Positions 1 to 7,388 of a stretch of 25,447 nucleotides of DNA are shown here, piece after piece (the first letter of the stretch is position 1; each line of letters begins with the position of its first letter). The position numbers and the translations under genes are program-made. A model generated the notes under the pieces. It was not told where the DNA came from and made no database searches. It saw nothing but the letters and a program-made list of their open reading frames with translations. Location of the stretch: NCBI GenBank assembly GCA_044869955.1, contig JBIOYC010000268.1:1-25447 (forward strand), read 5' to 3'. Origin of the DNA: CALMKX01 sp044869955. Lineage in GTDB: Bacteria; Acidobacteriota; Thermoanaerobaculia; Multivoradales; SZUA-115.

Positions 1-269
1 TCGTCGGGATCTTCCTCGGCCCGCTTCATCGCCTCGCGGAACTTCTCTTCGAGCAGGCGGTCGCGGTCGTGGAAGGCGCCGAGCTCGCGGTCGAAGACCT
101 GCTCGGCGCGGGCCTTCTCCTCGTCGAGCCCCTTCAAGAGCGAATCGAAGTCCTTGCCCCCGGCGAGAAGGGTCTTGGCCTTGCGGTGTCCGAGCACCTC
201 ACCGGTAGCGGCGTCGACGGTGAGGTCGGAGCCACAATCGGGACAGCGGACGGTCAGCTTCTGGGACAC
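1..269 (-). CDS. Zinc-ribbon N-terminal hypothetical protein (3' end outside window)
   Basis: Only the first ~89 codons are present; the gene runs off the left edge. The protein begins with a GTG codon and has a single CPDCG motif (residues about 9-13), probably half of a zinc site or a small zinc knuckle. It continues into a strongly charged helical stretch rich in Glu, Lys, Arg and Asp (residues about 40-89) that looks like a coiled coil. I do not recognise the family. GTG was chosen because the frame is open back to it and because a TAGAAT hexamer ends 6 nt upstream with no Shine-Dalgarno, the arrangement expected of a leaderless mRNA. The gene diverges from the HD-domain gene across only 46 bp. 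Function unknown; nucleic-acid or protein binding would be a guess from the CxxC motif. Confidence 0.7.
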   Translation of the reverse strand, partial: MSQKLTVRCPDCGSDLTVDAATGEVLGHRKAKTLLAGGKDFDSLLKGLDEEKARAEQVFDRELGAFHDRDRLLEEKFREAMKRAEEDPD

Positions 270-275
270 GGGGCG

Positions 276-281
276 ATTCTA
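276..281 (-). promoter_or_regulatory. -10 element TAGAAT, probably leaderless promoter of the zinc-ribbon gene
   Basis: TAGAAT on the minus strand (5/6 match to TATAAT) lies 6 nt upstream of the GTG start. No convincing -35 box and no Shine-Dalgarno are visible. The spacing would place the transcription start at or next to the start codon. Confidence 0.45.
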
Positions 282-301
282 CGTCGAGGCGCCGGGATTG
301 G

Positions 302-307
302 TATCGT
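302..307 (+). promoter_or_regulatory. -10-like TATCGT, possible leaderless promoter of the HD-domain gene
   Basis: TATCGT (4/6 match, TANNNT type) ends 8 nt before the ATG of the HD gene. No ribosome binding site is present, and the sequence just before the ATG is pyrimidine-rich. It is the divergent partner of the TAGAAT element 20 bp away. Confidence 0.3.
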
Positions 308-315
308 TCGCCACC

Positions 316-900
316 ATGAACGAGCGAGAGCACCTGCCCAGCCGGGAGGAAGCCTGGCGCCTCCTCTGCGAGTACACCGAGAAAGAGGGCCTGCGCAAGC
401 ACGCCCTGGCCGTCGAAGCCGCCATGCGTGGCTACGCGCGGCTGTGGGGTGAGGACGAGGAGCTGTGGGGCCTCACCGGCCTGCTGCACGACTTCGATTA
501 CGAGCGCTGGCCGACTCCCGAGGACCACCCCTTCCGAGGCGTCGAAATCCTCTCCCAACGAGGCTACCCGGAGATCATGAGGACGGCCATCCTCGGCCAC
601 GCCACCTACAGCGGCGTCGCCCGCGAGACCCGGCTCGCCAAGACCCTCTACGCCTGCGACGAGCTGGCCGGCTTCGCCGTGGCGGTGGCGCTGATCAAAC
701 CGACCAAGTCGATCTTCGACGTCGACGTACCGGGCGTGAAGAAGCGCCTGAAGGACAAGGCCTTCGCCCGTGGGGTCCACCGCGAGGAGGTGTACGCCGG
801 GGCCGAGGAGCTGGGTGTCGACTTCGACCAGCACGTGGCTACGGTGATCGCCTCGCTCCAGGCGGAGGCCGAGGCGCTCGGCCTCAAAGGCGTGGGCTGA
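316..900 (+). CDS. HD-domain phosphohydrolase-like protein
   Basis: A 194-residue protein with the metal-binding pattern of the HD superfamily: His29, the His58-Asp59 doublet (LLHDFD), further His71 and His95, and Asp115 in a YACDELAGF motif. This small stand-alone form, with HDFDYERWP and GHATYSG stretches, resembles uncharacterised HDIG-type hydrolases widespread in bacteria. The family generally cleaves phosphoester bonds in nucleotides, but the substrate here cannot be read from sequence. The ATG at 316 was preferred over in-frame upstream codons because the homologous-looking helical part starts just after it and the upstream extension would run through the divergent promoter region and into the neighbour. 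No signal peptide, so cytoplasmic. Its last 17 bases overlap the end of the convergent YfhO-like gene. Confidence 0.85.
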   Translation: MNEREHLPSREEAWRLLCEYTEKEGLRKHALAVEAAMRGYARLWGEDEELWGLTGLLHDFDYERWPTPEDHPFRGVEILSQRGYPEIMRTAILGHATYSGVARETRLAKTLYACDELAGFAVAVALIKPTKSIFDVDVPGVKKRLKDKAFARGVHREEVYAGAEELGVDFDQHVATVIASLQAEAEALGLKGVG

Positions 901-3274
901 AGCTCCGGGGTCGGGCCGGAGGCGCTACCCAGAAGGCCGCAGCGAGGAGCAGGCCGACGGCCGCCGCGAGCAGGCCGGGCAGGAAGCCGGGAGGACGGTA
1001 CACGAAGTCCACTCGGTCCACTCGACCGTTCACCCAGGCGCCGGCGAAGACGCCGTTGGTGAGGAGAGCCGGCCGGCGTCGCCCAGCCAGGACCACGCGC
1101 CAGCCGCCGTCCTGAAAGAGACTCGAGGCCACGAGGCGGTCCTCGGCCGCCGGAACCCGCGCCCGGACCCACGAAGCCGAACGCCGATCCAAGGCCAGGG
1201 AAGCTGGCCCCGAAGCCTGCCAGGGCAGGCCCCCGGGCAGACCGTCGACGAGAGCCAAGGCGGAGAAGTCCCCGATCCCGGCCACCGCCTGGGGCCAGGC
1301 CGCTGGGGCCTGAGTGGCCGCCCCTGGCAAGAACAGCAGAGACCGCGGCCCGGGGCGCTTCCAGACCTGGCCGGTCCCATCCGTGAAGGCGACCGACAGC
1401 CCGGGAGGAGGCGCCGAGCCGGGCTGGGCCAGCACCCAACGCACGCCCAGCAGATCGTACAGGGGGTGGTCGAAGCTGCCGAGCAATGCCAGCTCGCCCC
1501 ACCACCCCGTGCGCAGCGGCTCGATCAGAGCCACGTAGGTCGCCGGAGTGAGAGGGTTGTACACCCGGACGTCCGCGAGACCGTAGAGGGTGGCCAGGTT
1601 GGGCAGCAAGGCGCTGTCCTCGGCCACCAGCCTCGCACCGTCCTCCCGGCCCACGACGAAAGCCAGGGCCGGCGGCAACGGGGCTCGCAACCGCGAGGGA
1701 GCGGCCGGGTTCGCCGGGCGATGGACGTAGAGCAGCTCCAGCACCGCCACGGCGACAAGCGCCGCCGGGAGCCAGCGGCGGCCGCGACCCAGTGCGACGA
1801 GGGCGACCGCCGCCCCGAGGGTGACGAGCTGAACGACGAGCCAGCGTACCTCCTGGAGGCGGAAGACCTCCAACCCCGGGGGCGGCGGGTGCGAGGCGTA
1901 GGCCCAGACGAGCCCGGCGCCGAGCCCGACGGCCAGCAGCGCCCCCCGCCTCGGCCGGGCTTCGAACAGGCTCCAGCGGTCCACCTCGCAGGCCGCCAGG
2001 TAGGCCAGCCCGAAGCCCGCCACCAGGAGCAGCCGGTGGTGGAAGGCGGAGATCGTCCCCGCACGGACGACGGAGAGCAGATCCACCACCCCCGGAACCT
2101 GGCCTACCACGGCCAGGGCGAGGGCCGTGGCGGCGACGAAGAACAGTTCCTGGGGCCGCCGCGCCCGCCGACGGGCGACCAGGGCAAGAAGGGCGGCCAG
2201 CAAACCCGCTGTGCCCACGAAGCCGGAGGCCGCCTCGTTGACGTTACCTTCGCCCCAGAAGGCACCGAAGCGGTCGTTGCCGAAGGCGTTGGGGGCCACC
2301 ACCGGCACCAGCCGTAGCTCCGCCCGACGTCCGGCACCGTCGGCCACGGGCTGCGCCGGAGGTCCGCTGCGAATCGTCACGGCGCGGAAGGAACCGGGCA
2401 GGGCGTGTGCCGCGGGGAGCAGGGCCGGAGCAGCGAGACCGGCGGCCACCACGGCCGGCAGGGCGAGGCGCCCGAGGACCCGAGCGCGCCGCCCCCGGGG
2501 CAGCGCCGCCAGGCGGGCCAGAGCGAACGCCGCCGCGAGGCCGGTGGCATAGAGCACGGTCTCCGGATGTCCGGCGAGCAGCAGGGCTGCCAGGCAGCCG
2601 GCGAGGAGCGCTCGGTCTCGCCGAGCCCCCTCGTCGCAGACCCGGGCGACGGCCCAGAGCACCGCTGGCAGCAGGGTGGCGGAGTTGGCGTGGGGCCACC
2701 CCAGCCAGAGCTGGAGGAAGCCCCCGAGCCCCCAGGCCACGGCGCCGAAGAGGGCTGACCCGGCCGAGAGCCCCTGTCGTGCCAGGAAGAGGAAGGTGAA
2801 GAGCAGCGCGAGGTAGAGCCGCAATGCCGCCGTCACCCCGGCCGCCTCCCAGGGCTCGAGGAGCCAGGCGGCGAAGGCGAGGGGCTGCAGGGCCTGGGCG
2901 TGGGGATCGGCGAGCAACGGCATGCCGGCCCCGGCCTGGGCCGCGAGCAGGGGCCAGCGCCCGGCCTGTGCGGCTCGATGGACCTCGGCGGCCAGCGGTG
3001 CCGTGAGCTGGAGCAAGTCGACTTGGAGGAAGTTCCCCGGCGGCCGCGTCGGCTCCAGGTCGCCGAAGGGTGCCACCGTGCGCAGCAGGTCGAGGGGCAG
3101 GAGGATCCGTCCCCCGAAGAGGGCGGGTCCGACCAACGACAGCACCAGGCCGGCGAAGAGCAGCAGTACCCACTTCGGAGCCGGATCGAAGAAGCGGGTG
3201 AGCAGGAAGGTGGTCGCCGCGGCCGCCAAGAACAGCAGGCCGGGGAGCCAGAGAGGAGCTGCTGCGGGAGACAT
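884..3274 (-). CDS. YfhO-like multi-pass membrane protein
   Basis: A 796-residue integral membrane protein. It starts with a hydrophobic helix (residues about 8-22), has about a dozen further Leu/Ala/Val-rich segments, and a conserved-looking periplasmic stretch after the first helices (GGRILLPLDLL, APFGDL, PLLADPHAQALQPL). A soluble beta-rich domain fills much of the second half, followed by a final FVYRPPGFLPG segment and a last transmembrane helix. This layout fits the YfhO family, whose characterised member affects lipoteichoic acid glycosylation in Gram-positives; the role in Gram-negative-type bacteria is unclear. The frame is open far upstream, but the ATG at 3274 immediately precedes the hydrophobic N-terminus and the extension would run through the divergent promoter and into the exporter permease gene. 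A TAGACT hexamer lies 8 nt before it. It diverges from the polysaccharide exporter, which suggests a surface-glycan role by association only. Confidence 0.8.
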   Translation of the reverse strand: MSPAAAPLWLPGLLFLAAAATTFLLTRFFDPAPKWVLLLFAGLVLSLVGPALFGGRILLPLDLLRTVAPFGDLEPTRPPGNFLQVDLLQLTAPLAAEVHRAAQAGRWPLLAAQAGAGMPLLADPHAQALQPLAFAAWLLEPWEAAGVTAALRLYLALLFTFLFLARQGLSAGSALFGAVAWGLGGFLQLWLGWPHANSATLLPAVLWAVARVCDEGARRDRALLAGCLAALLLAGHPETVLYATGLAAAFALARLAALPRGRRARVLGRLALPAVVAAGLAAPALLPAAHALPGSFRAVTIRSGPPAQPVADGAGRRAELRLVPVVAPNAFGNDRFGAFWGEGNVNEAASGFVGTAGLLAALLALVARRRARRPQELFFVAATALALAVVGQVPGVVDLLSVVRAGTISAFHHRLLLVAGFGLAYLAACEVDRWSLFEARPRRGALLAVGLGAGLVWAYASHPPPPGLEVFRLQEVRWLVVQLVTLGAAVALVALGRGRRWLPAALVAVAVLELLYVHRPANPAAPSRLRAPLPPALAFVVGREDGARLVAEDSALLPNLATLYGLADVRVYNPLTPATYVALIEPLRTGWWGELALLGSFDHPLYDLLGVRWVLAQPGSAPPPGLSVAFTDGTGQVWKRPGPRSLLFLPGAATQAPAAWPQAVAGIGDFSALALVDGLPGGLPWQASGPASLALDRRSASWVRARVPAAEDRLVASSLFQDGGWRVVLAGRRRPALLTNGVFAGAWVNGRVDRVDFVYRPPGFLPGLLAAAVGLLLAAAFWVAPPARPRSFSPRL

Positions 3275-3282
3275 CGGCAGCG

Positions 3283-3288
3283 AGTCTA
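3283..3288 (-). promoter_or_regulatory. -10-like TAGACT, possible leaderless promoter of the YfhO-like gene
   Basis: TAGACT (4/6, TANNNT type) on the minus strand ends 8 nt before the ATG at 3274. No Shine-Dalgarno and no good -35 are seen. Same spacing as in front of the HD and sulfatase-like genes. Confidence 0.35.
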
Positions 3289-3325
3289 GCTCGCCGTGGG
3301 GGCCGGGCTCCGACCTCGCCTTCGC

Positions 3326-3354
3326 TTGACACCCGTCCGACCGGGGGATACAAA
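3326..3354 (+). promoter_or_regulatory. Sigma-70 promoter of the polysaccharide exporter
   Basis: Perfect -35 TTGACA (3326-3331), 17-bp spacer, then -10 TACAAA (3349-3354, 4/6). Only 13 nt separate the -10 from the ATG at 3368, so the mRNA leader would be about 6 nt, with no room for a Shine-Dalgarno. Confidence 0.75.
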
Positions 3355-3367
3355 GCCCTCGCCCACC

Positions 3368-4171
3368 ATGCTCGAAACCGCCCGCAGACTCTTCCGCTCC
3401 CGGGCGTTGCTCGCGACGCTCACCGTCCGCGAGCTCAAGGCCCGCTATCGGGGTTCCGTGCTGGGCTTCCTCTGGTCGCTGGCCAACCCCCTGCTGCTGC
3501 TGGCGGTCTACAGCTTCGTCTTCGGGCTGGCGTTCAAGCCGGCACGGGGCCAGGGGATCGAGCCCTATGCCCTGTTCCTGGTCTGCGGGCTCTTCCCCTG
3601 GGTCTGGGTCTCGGGCTCCCTCAACGAGGCGGTGGTCTCCCTCGCCACGCACGCGGGGCTGCTGCGCAAGGCGGCCTTTCCCGCCGAGCTCTTGCCGATG
3701 GTGGCGGTGGCCGGCAACCTGATCCACTTCCTGCTCGCCCTGCCGGTGCTCGGCGCTGCCCTCGTGGTCGGCAGGCTGATGGACCACGAGATCGGCGGCT
3801 GGTCCGCCCTGCTCCTGCCCGTGGTGGTGGTCCTCGAGATCCCCCTGCTGGCGGGCCTGTCCCTCGCCCTCGCCGCGCTCTACGTGCACTTCAAGGACCT
3901 GAAGGACATCCTCGCCAACGCCCTCTCCCTGCTCTTCTTTCTGACCCCGATCCTCTATCCCATCGAGGCGATTCCCTTCCGTCCCCTGGTCGCGCTGGTC
4001 AAGGCCAACCCCTTCACGCCTTTCACCCTCGCCTACCAGCAGCTGCTCTTCGCCGGCGAAGTGCCGGCCCCGGGCCTCTGGCTGCACATGGCGGGAGCGG
4101 CCGTCCTGGCCTGGGTCGTGGGGGCCTCCTTGTTCACGCGCCTGCGCGAGACCCTGGTGGAGGCGGTGTGA
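3368..4171 (+). CDS. wzm: ABC-2 type polysaccharide export permease (Wzm/TagG/KpsM family)
   Basis: A 267-residue inner-membrane protein with about six transmembrane helices. The N-terminus carries the family hallmark: a short amphipathic segment, then LTVRELKARYRGSVLGFLWS and the NPLLLLAVYSFVFG helix. The loop PLLRKAAFP-like region (LLRKAAFPAELLP) and the helix with LSLLFFLTPILYP are also typical of Wzm/TagG permeases that move undecaprenyl-linked O-antigen or teichoic acid chains across the inner membrane. The ATG at 3368 is chosen because it follows the strong promoter at short distance and matches the usual family length. Its TGA overlaps the GTG of the ATPase gene by 4 nt (GTGA), so the two subunits are translationally coupled. 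No glycosyltransferases lie in the window, so the exported glycan is unknown. Confidence 0.9.
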   Translation: MLETARRLFRSRALLATLTVRELKARYRGSVLGFLWSLANPLLLLAVYSFVFGLAFKPARGQGIEPYALFLVCGLFPWVWVSGSLNEAVVSLATHAGLLRKAAFPAELLPMVAVAGNLIHFLLALPVLGAALVVGRLMDHEIGGWSALLLPVVVVLEIPLLAGLSLALAALYVHFKDLKDILANALSLLFFLTPILYPIEAIPFRPLVALVKANPFTPFTLAYQQLLFAGEVPAPGLWLHMAGAAVLAWVVGASLFTRLRETLVEAV

Positions 4172-5442
4172 GCGAGGCGATCCAGGTCGAGGGGTTGTCC
4201 AAGCTCTACCGCCGAGTCCAACCGGGGGATCGGCTGCGCACGCTCAAGAGCGCCCTGCTCGAGGGCCGCCTGGTGCCCCGGGCCGATGCCTCGGCGGCCA
4301 TCTCGGCCCTCGAAGACGTCTCCTTCACCGTCGAGAAGGGCCAGGCGTTCGGCGTCATCGGTGGCAACGGCTCGGGAAAGTCCACCCTGCTCAAGGTGCT
4401 GGCCGGCATCCTCCAACCCTCTTCCGGCCGGGTGGTGGTGGACGGTCGGGTGGCCGCCCTGATCGAGCTGGGGGCAGGCTTCCACCCGGAGATCTCCGGC
4501 CGCGAGAACGTCTACATCAATGGCGCCATCCTCGGCCTCTCCCGCCGCGAGGTCGACGCCCGCTACGAGCGCATCGTCGAGTTCTCCGGGCTCGCCGACT
4601 TCATGGAGGAGCCGGTCAAGAACTACTCCTCGGGCATGTACGTCCGACTGGGCTTCGCGGTGGCGATCCACACCGATCCGGAGGTCCTGCTGGTCGACGA
4701 AGTGCTGGCGGTGGGCGACGAGGCCTTCGCTCACCGCTGCATCGCCCGCATCGAGGAGTTCCTGGCTTCGGGCCGGACCCTGCTCCTGGTCAGCCACTCC
4801 CTGGGCCTGATCGAGCAGCACTGCGACCGCGTGCTCTGGCTGGACCGGGGACGCAGCCGCCTGGTCGGGCCGCCGCGGCGGGTGATCGACGCCTACCGCC
4901 AGGCGGTGGCGGAATCGGAAGGGGAGTCCCACCGGCATGCCCAAGCCGAAGCCGCCGAGCCCGCGGCCCGGATCGAAGAGCAGGCTGAGGCCCGCCGCTG
5001 GGGCGGGGGGCAGGCGACCCTCGAAGCTGTGCGGCTGCTCGTCGGCGCCGAGGAGCGCTACCACGTCGTCTGTGGCGAGGCGGTGACCTTCGAGATCGAC
5101 GTGGTGGCGGCCGAGCCGCTGGCGGACTTCGTCTTCGGTGTCGCGATCGCCACGCCGCGGGGGGTGGAGTGCTGGGGTACCAACACCGACCTCGAGGGAC
5201 TCGAGGCCGAGCGCTTCGAGGGCCGAGGGCGGGTCCGGATCACCTGCCCCAACCTGCGCCTCGCCCCCGGGGAGTACCTGCTCGATGCCGCCATCCACGC
5301 GCGCGACGGCGCGCCCTACGACTACCGCAAGGGCGTGCTGCGCTTCACCGTCACCGCCCGGGACCGCGGCGTCGGGCTGTATCTCCCGGAGCACGCCTGG
5401 GAGGCGAGCGGCGGCGTGCGCTGGCGCCCGCGCGGAGACTGA
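4168..5442 (+). CDS. wzt: ABC transporter ATPase with C-terminal Wzt-type carbohydrate-binding domain
   Basis: A 424-residue ATPase partner of the preceding permease. The nucleotide-binding domain (residues about 5-250) shows Walker A GGNGSGKST (65-73), signature YSSGM (153-157), Walker B LLVDE (174-178) and a switch His in LVSHS. The motif ELGAGFHPEISGRENVYING is characteristic of the O-antigen/teichoic acid subfamily. An Ala/Glu-rich hinge (about 240-275) leads to a C-terminal beta-sandwich domain (about 280-424) with GTNTDLEG and LAPGEYLLDAAIH. In characterised Wzt proteins this domain binds the modified non-reducing end of the glycan and sets export specificity; the same role here is inferred. 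The start is GTG, overlapping the permease stop. It energises export of an undecaprenyl-linked polysaccharide at the cytoplasmic membrane. Confidence 0.92.
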   Translation: MSEAIQVEGLSKLYRRVQPGDRLRTLKSALLEGRLVPRADASAAISALEDVSFTVEKGQAFGVIGGNGSGKSTLLKVLAGILQPSSGRVVVDGRVAALIELGAGFHPEISGRENVYINGAILGLSRREVDARYERIVEFSGLADFMEEPVKNYSSGMYVRLGFAVAIHTDPEVLLVDEVLAVGDEAFAHRCIARIEEFLASGRTLLLVSHSLGLIEQHCDRVLWLDRGRSRLVGPPRRVIDAYRQAVAESEGESHRHAQAEAAEPAARIEEQAEARRWGGGQATLEAVRLLVGAEERYHVVCGEAVTFEIDVVAAEPLADFVFGVAIATPRGVECWGTNTDLEGLEAERFEGRGRVRITCPNLRLAPGEYLLDAAIHARDGAPYDYRKGVLRFTVTARDRGVGLYLPEHAWEASGGVRWRPRGD

Positions 5443-5455
5443 TCCGGGCTCGGGT

Positions 5456-5461
5456 TAGAAT
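5456..5461 (+). promoter_or_regulatory. -10 element TAGAAT upstream of the GWxTD lipoprotein gene
   Basis: TAGAAT (5/6) sits 14 nt past the end of the ATPase gene, in an 84-bp gap. I see no matching -35. If used, the leader of the lipoprotein mRNA would be about 60 nt. Confidence 0.35.
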
Positions 5462-5526
5462 CGCCGTCGAACCTTCGACAGCAAGGAGCACTTCGGACCG
5501 CGAGGAACCTCGCGGCTCGCCCCCCG

Positions 5527-6162
5527 ATGAGACCGTCGAGCGCGCCCCCGCGTTTGATCGCCGCCCTGTTCGTAGCTCTGCTGGCCCTGGCCTGCGGCTC
5601 CGCCCAGACCACCCCGGGCCTGCGGGTGTGGTTGGAGGGCCCGGTGCGGTGGCTGATGCTCCCCGACGAGCAACGCGGCTTCCGCGGCGTGGCGAACAAC
5701 CCGGAGGCTCTGAAGCGAATCGACGACTTCTGGCGGCGGCGCGATCCCACCCCGGAGGACTCCGACAACCCCTTCCGCACGGCCTTCCAGGAGCGCACCA
5801 TGGCGGCCGATCGCCTCTACTCGGAAGGAACGCGACGAGGCAGCCTCACCGACCGCGGCCGTGTGCTGCTGCTCTTCGGCCCGCCGCTGGCCCTGCGCTT
5901 CCGGCAGCGGGCGGTGCCCTCCCTGGGCGCCCGCGACAGCAAGCTGCGCGCTGGACCGCATACCCGCTGGTTGGGTGAGGAGATCTGGGGCTACGCCCTC
6001 ACCGACCTCTCGCCTCCTCTCGCCGACGTTTTGGCGGACTCGGCGCGCGAAGGTCAGATCGAGTTCGTTTTCGCCAACGAGGGTCGCCACACGCACTTGG
6101 TCGAAGGGGAGGCCTACTGCGAGCTCGCGGCCAAGGCCATGGTGCGCGCGGACCAGCGCTGA
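5527..6162 (+). CDS. GWxTD-domain lipoprotein
   Basis: A 211-residue protein with a lipoprotein signal peptide: two Arg near the N-terminus, a hydrophobic core (LIAALFVALLALA) and a lipobox ending at Cys23 (LALAC-GS). The mature part carries the features of the GWxTD domain, in order: RWLMLPDEQRGF, then FWRRRDPTPEDSDNPFR, then the GSLTDRGRVLLLFGPP signature (about 110-125). The defining WxTD-like tetrad here reads GSLTDRGR. Such domains are common in secreted proteins of Acidobacteriota, Bacteroidota and related groups, and no biochemical role is established. At 211 residues this is a minimal version without the extra repeats often seen. It most likely sits on the periplasmic face of a membrane. 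It lies downstream of the exporter and may or may not share its transcript. It ends 1 bp before the convergent EVE gene. Confidence 0.8.
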   Translation: MRPSSAPPRLIAALFVALLALACGSAQTTPGLRVWLEGPVRWLMLPDEQRGFRGVANNPEALKRIDDFWRRRDPTPEDSDNPFRTAFQERTMAADRLYSEGTRRGSLTDRGRVLLLFGPPLALRFRQRAVPSLGARDSKLRAGPHTRWLGEEIWGYALTDLSPPLADVLADSAREGQIEFVFANEGRHTHLVEGEAYCELAAKAMVRADQR

Positions 6163-6163
6163 A

Positions 6164-6571
6164 TCAACCGCCAGACATCCTGAGGATGAGCCGAAACAGG
6201 GGCTCGGGCACCGGCATCGCCGACAGCCGGGAGTTCTTGAGGAGATCGAATCCCGCAAAGGCGGTATCGGCCTTGATCTCGTCGAGGGAGACCGGGCGAG
6301 TCAGCCGCCGGGCCACCTCGACGTCGAACACCGCCCGCCTGGGGTCGCCGAGCGCCGGATCCGGGTAGGGATCGCAGACCACACGGGCGACGCCGATCAC
6401 CGCCCGCTCCTCCCCGGTGTGGTAGATCAACGCCTCGTCCCCTTCGCGGACGTTCCGTATGTGGATCAGGGCCAGGTTGTTGCCGACGCCGTCCCAGACC
6501 GTGCGGCGGTCCCGCTCGAGGTCGGAGAAGGAGTAGTCGGAGGGCTCGGTCTTGAGCAGCCAGCGGTTCAT
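6164..6571 (-). CDS. EVE-domain protein
   Basis: A 135-residue protein consisting of one EVE domain. It begins with the hallmark MNRWLLKTEPSDYSFSDLE, followed by VWDGVGNNLALIHIRNVREGDEALIYHTG and ending with the NSRLSAMPVPEP stretch seen across the family. EVE folds are related to YTH and PUA domains and recognise modified bases in RNA or DNA; the bacterial single-domain form is uncharacterised. The ATG at 6571 gives exactly the conserved N-terminus; a longer in-frame extension reaching 6655 is rejected because it would lie outside the domain and overlap the divergent promoter region. A GAGG Shine-Dalgarno lies about 8 nt upstream and a TATCCT -10 candidate at 6595-6600. It is divergent from pepE and convergent with the lipoprotein gene. 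Confidence 0.9.
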   Translation of the reverse strand: MNRWLLKTEPSDYSFSDLERDRRTVWDGVGNNLALIHIRNVREGDEALIYHTGEERAVIGVARVVCDPYPDPALGDPRRAVFDVEVARRLTRPVSLDEIKADTAFAGFDLLKNSRLSAMPVPEPLFRLILRMSGG

Positions 6572-6593
6572 CGTGATCGCCTCGTTTGGCGGG

Positions 6594-6600
6594 TAGGATA
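6594..6600. promoter_or_regulatory. Overlapping divergent -10 candidates between the EVE gene and pepE
   Basis: The plus strand reads TAGGAT (6594-6599) and the minus strand reads TATCCT (6600-6595); both are 4/6 matches. The two genes share an 85-bp gap, so mutually exclusive RNA polymerase binding is possible. Neither has a convincing -35. Confidence 0.3.
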
Positions 6601-6656
6601 GCAGCCCCGGCGGCCGGCCGATCCCTTTCCGCAACCGCCCCTCAAGCGAGGCCATC

Positions 6657-7388
6657 GTGAGTCGACTCCTCCTGATCTCGAGCTCCCGGGTCTGGGGCAG
6701 TGGCTACCTCGAGCACTGCGACGGCCCCATCCGCTCTCGGCTCGCCGGGGTCACCCGGCTGCTCTTCGTGCCCTATGCGCTCCAGGACTGGGACGCCTAC
6801 CTCGGCCTGGTGCGCGAGCGCTTTGCCCAGGCGGGCATCGCTTGCGAGTCCGTCCATCGCGCGGCCGACCCGGTCGCCGCAGTGCTCGGGGCCGAGGCCT
6901 TGTTCGTCGGTGGCGGCAATACCTTCCGCCTGCTCACGAAGCTCTACCAGCTGGGGTTGGTGGCGGCGATCCGGTCTCGGGTGGCCGAGGGGGTCCCCTA
7001 CATCGGCTCGAGCGCCGGCACCAACGTGGCCACGATCTCGATCCGCACCACCAACGACATGCCGATCGTCGAGCCCCCCACCTTCGAAGCCCTCGGCCTG
7101 GTGCCCTTCAACATCAACCCCCACTACCTCGACCCTGACCCCGGTTCCCAACACATGGGCGAGACCCGGGAAGAGCGGATCCGGCAGTTCCACGAGGAGA
7201 ACGACTCGCCGGTGGTGGGTCTGCGCGAGGGGGCGATGCTGTGGGTCGAGGGGGAGGTGATGAGCCTGCTCGGCGTCTCCGGCGCCCGCATCTTCCGCCA
7301 GGGCGAGGAGCCGGTCGAGGTCGAGCCGGGAGCCCGCCTCGACGACCTGCTCCGGGGAAGCCTCAGCGCACCCGGAGACCGGCCTTGA
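6657..7388 (+). CDS. pepE: Peptidase E (alpha-aspartyl dipeptidase, family S51)
   Basis: A 243-residue serine peptidase. Family S51 enzymes hydrolyse dipeptides with N-terminal aspartate in the cytoplasm. The nucleophile elbow is GSSAGTN with Ser119. Asp134 (TTNDMPIVEPP) and His156 (NINPHYLD) are positioned like the other residues described for PepE. The glycine-rich FVGGGNTFRLL loop (83-93) that shapes the active site is also present. The start is GTG at 6657, with GAGG about 7 nt upstream; the N-terminal MSRLLLISSSRV is typical. Length agrees with the family (about 230-240). The last 26 bases overlap the 3' end of the convergent hutI gene. Confidence 0.92.
   Translation: MSRLLLISSSRVWGSGYLEHCDGPIRSRLAGVTRLLFVPYALQDWDAYLGLVRERFAQAGIACESVHRAADPVAAVLGAEALFVGGGNTFRLLTKLYQLGLVAAIRSRVAEGVPYIGSSAGTNVATISIRTTNDMPIVEPPTFEALGLVPFNINPHYLDPDPGSQHMGETREERIRQFHEENDSPVVGLREGAMLWVEGEVMSLLGVSGARIFRQGEEPVEVEPGARLDDLLRGSLSAPGDRP

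Noticed and set aside
154..315. Upstream extension of the HD-domain gene
   Set aside because: It overlaps the zinc-ribbon gene and the divergent promoters, and adds no domain sequence.
3275..4087. Upstream extension of the YfhO-like gene
   Set aside because: The frame is open, but it is Glu/Gln/His-rich antisense of the permease gene; the hydrophobic N-terminus begins at 3274.
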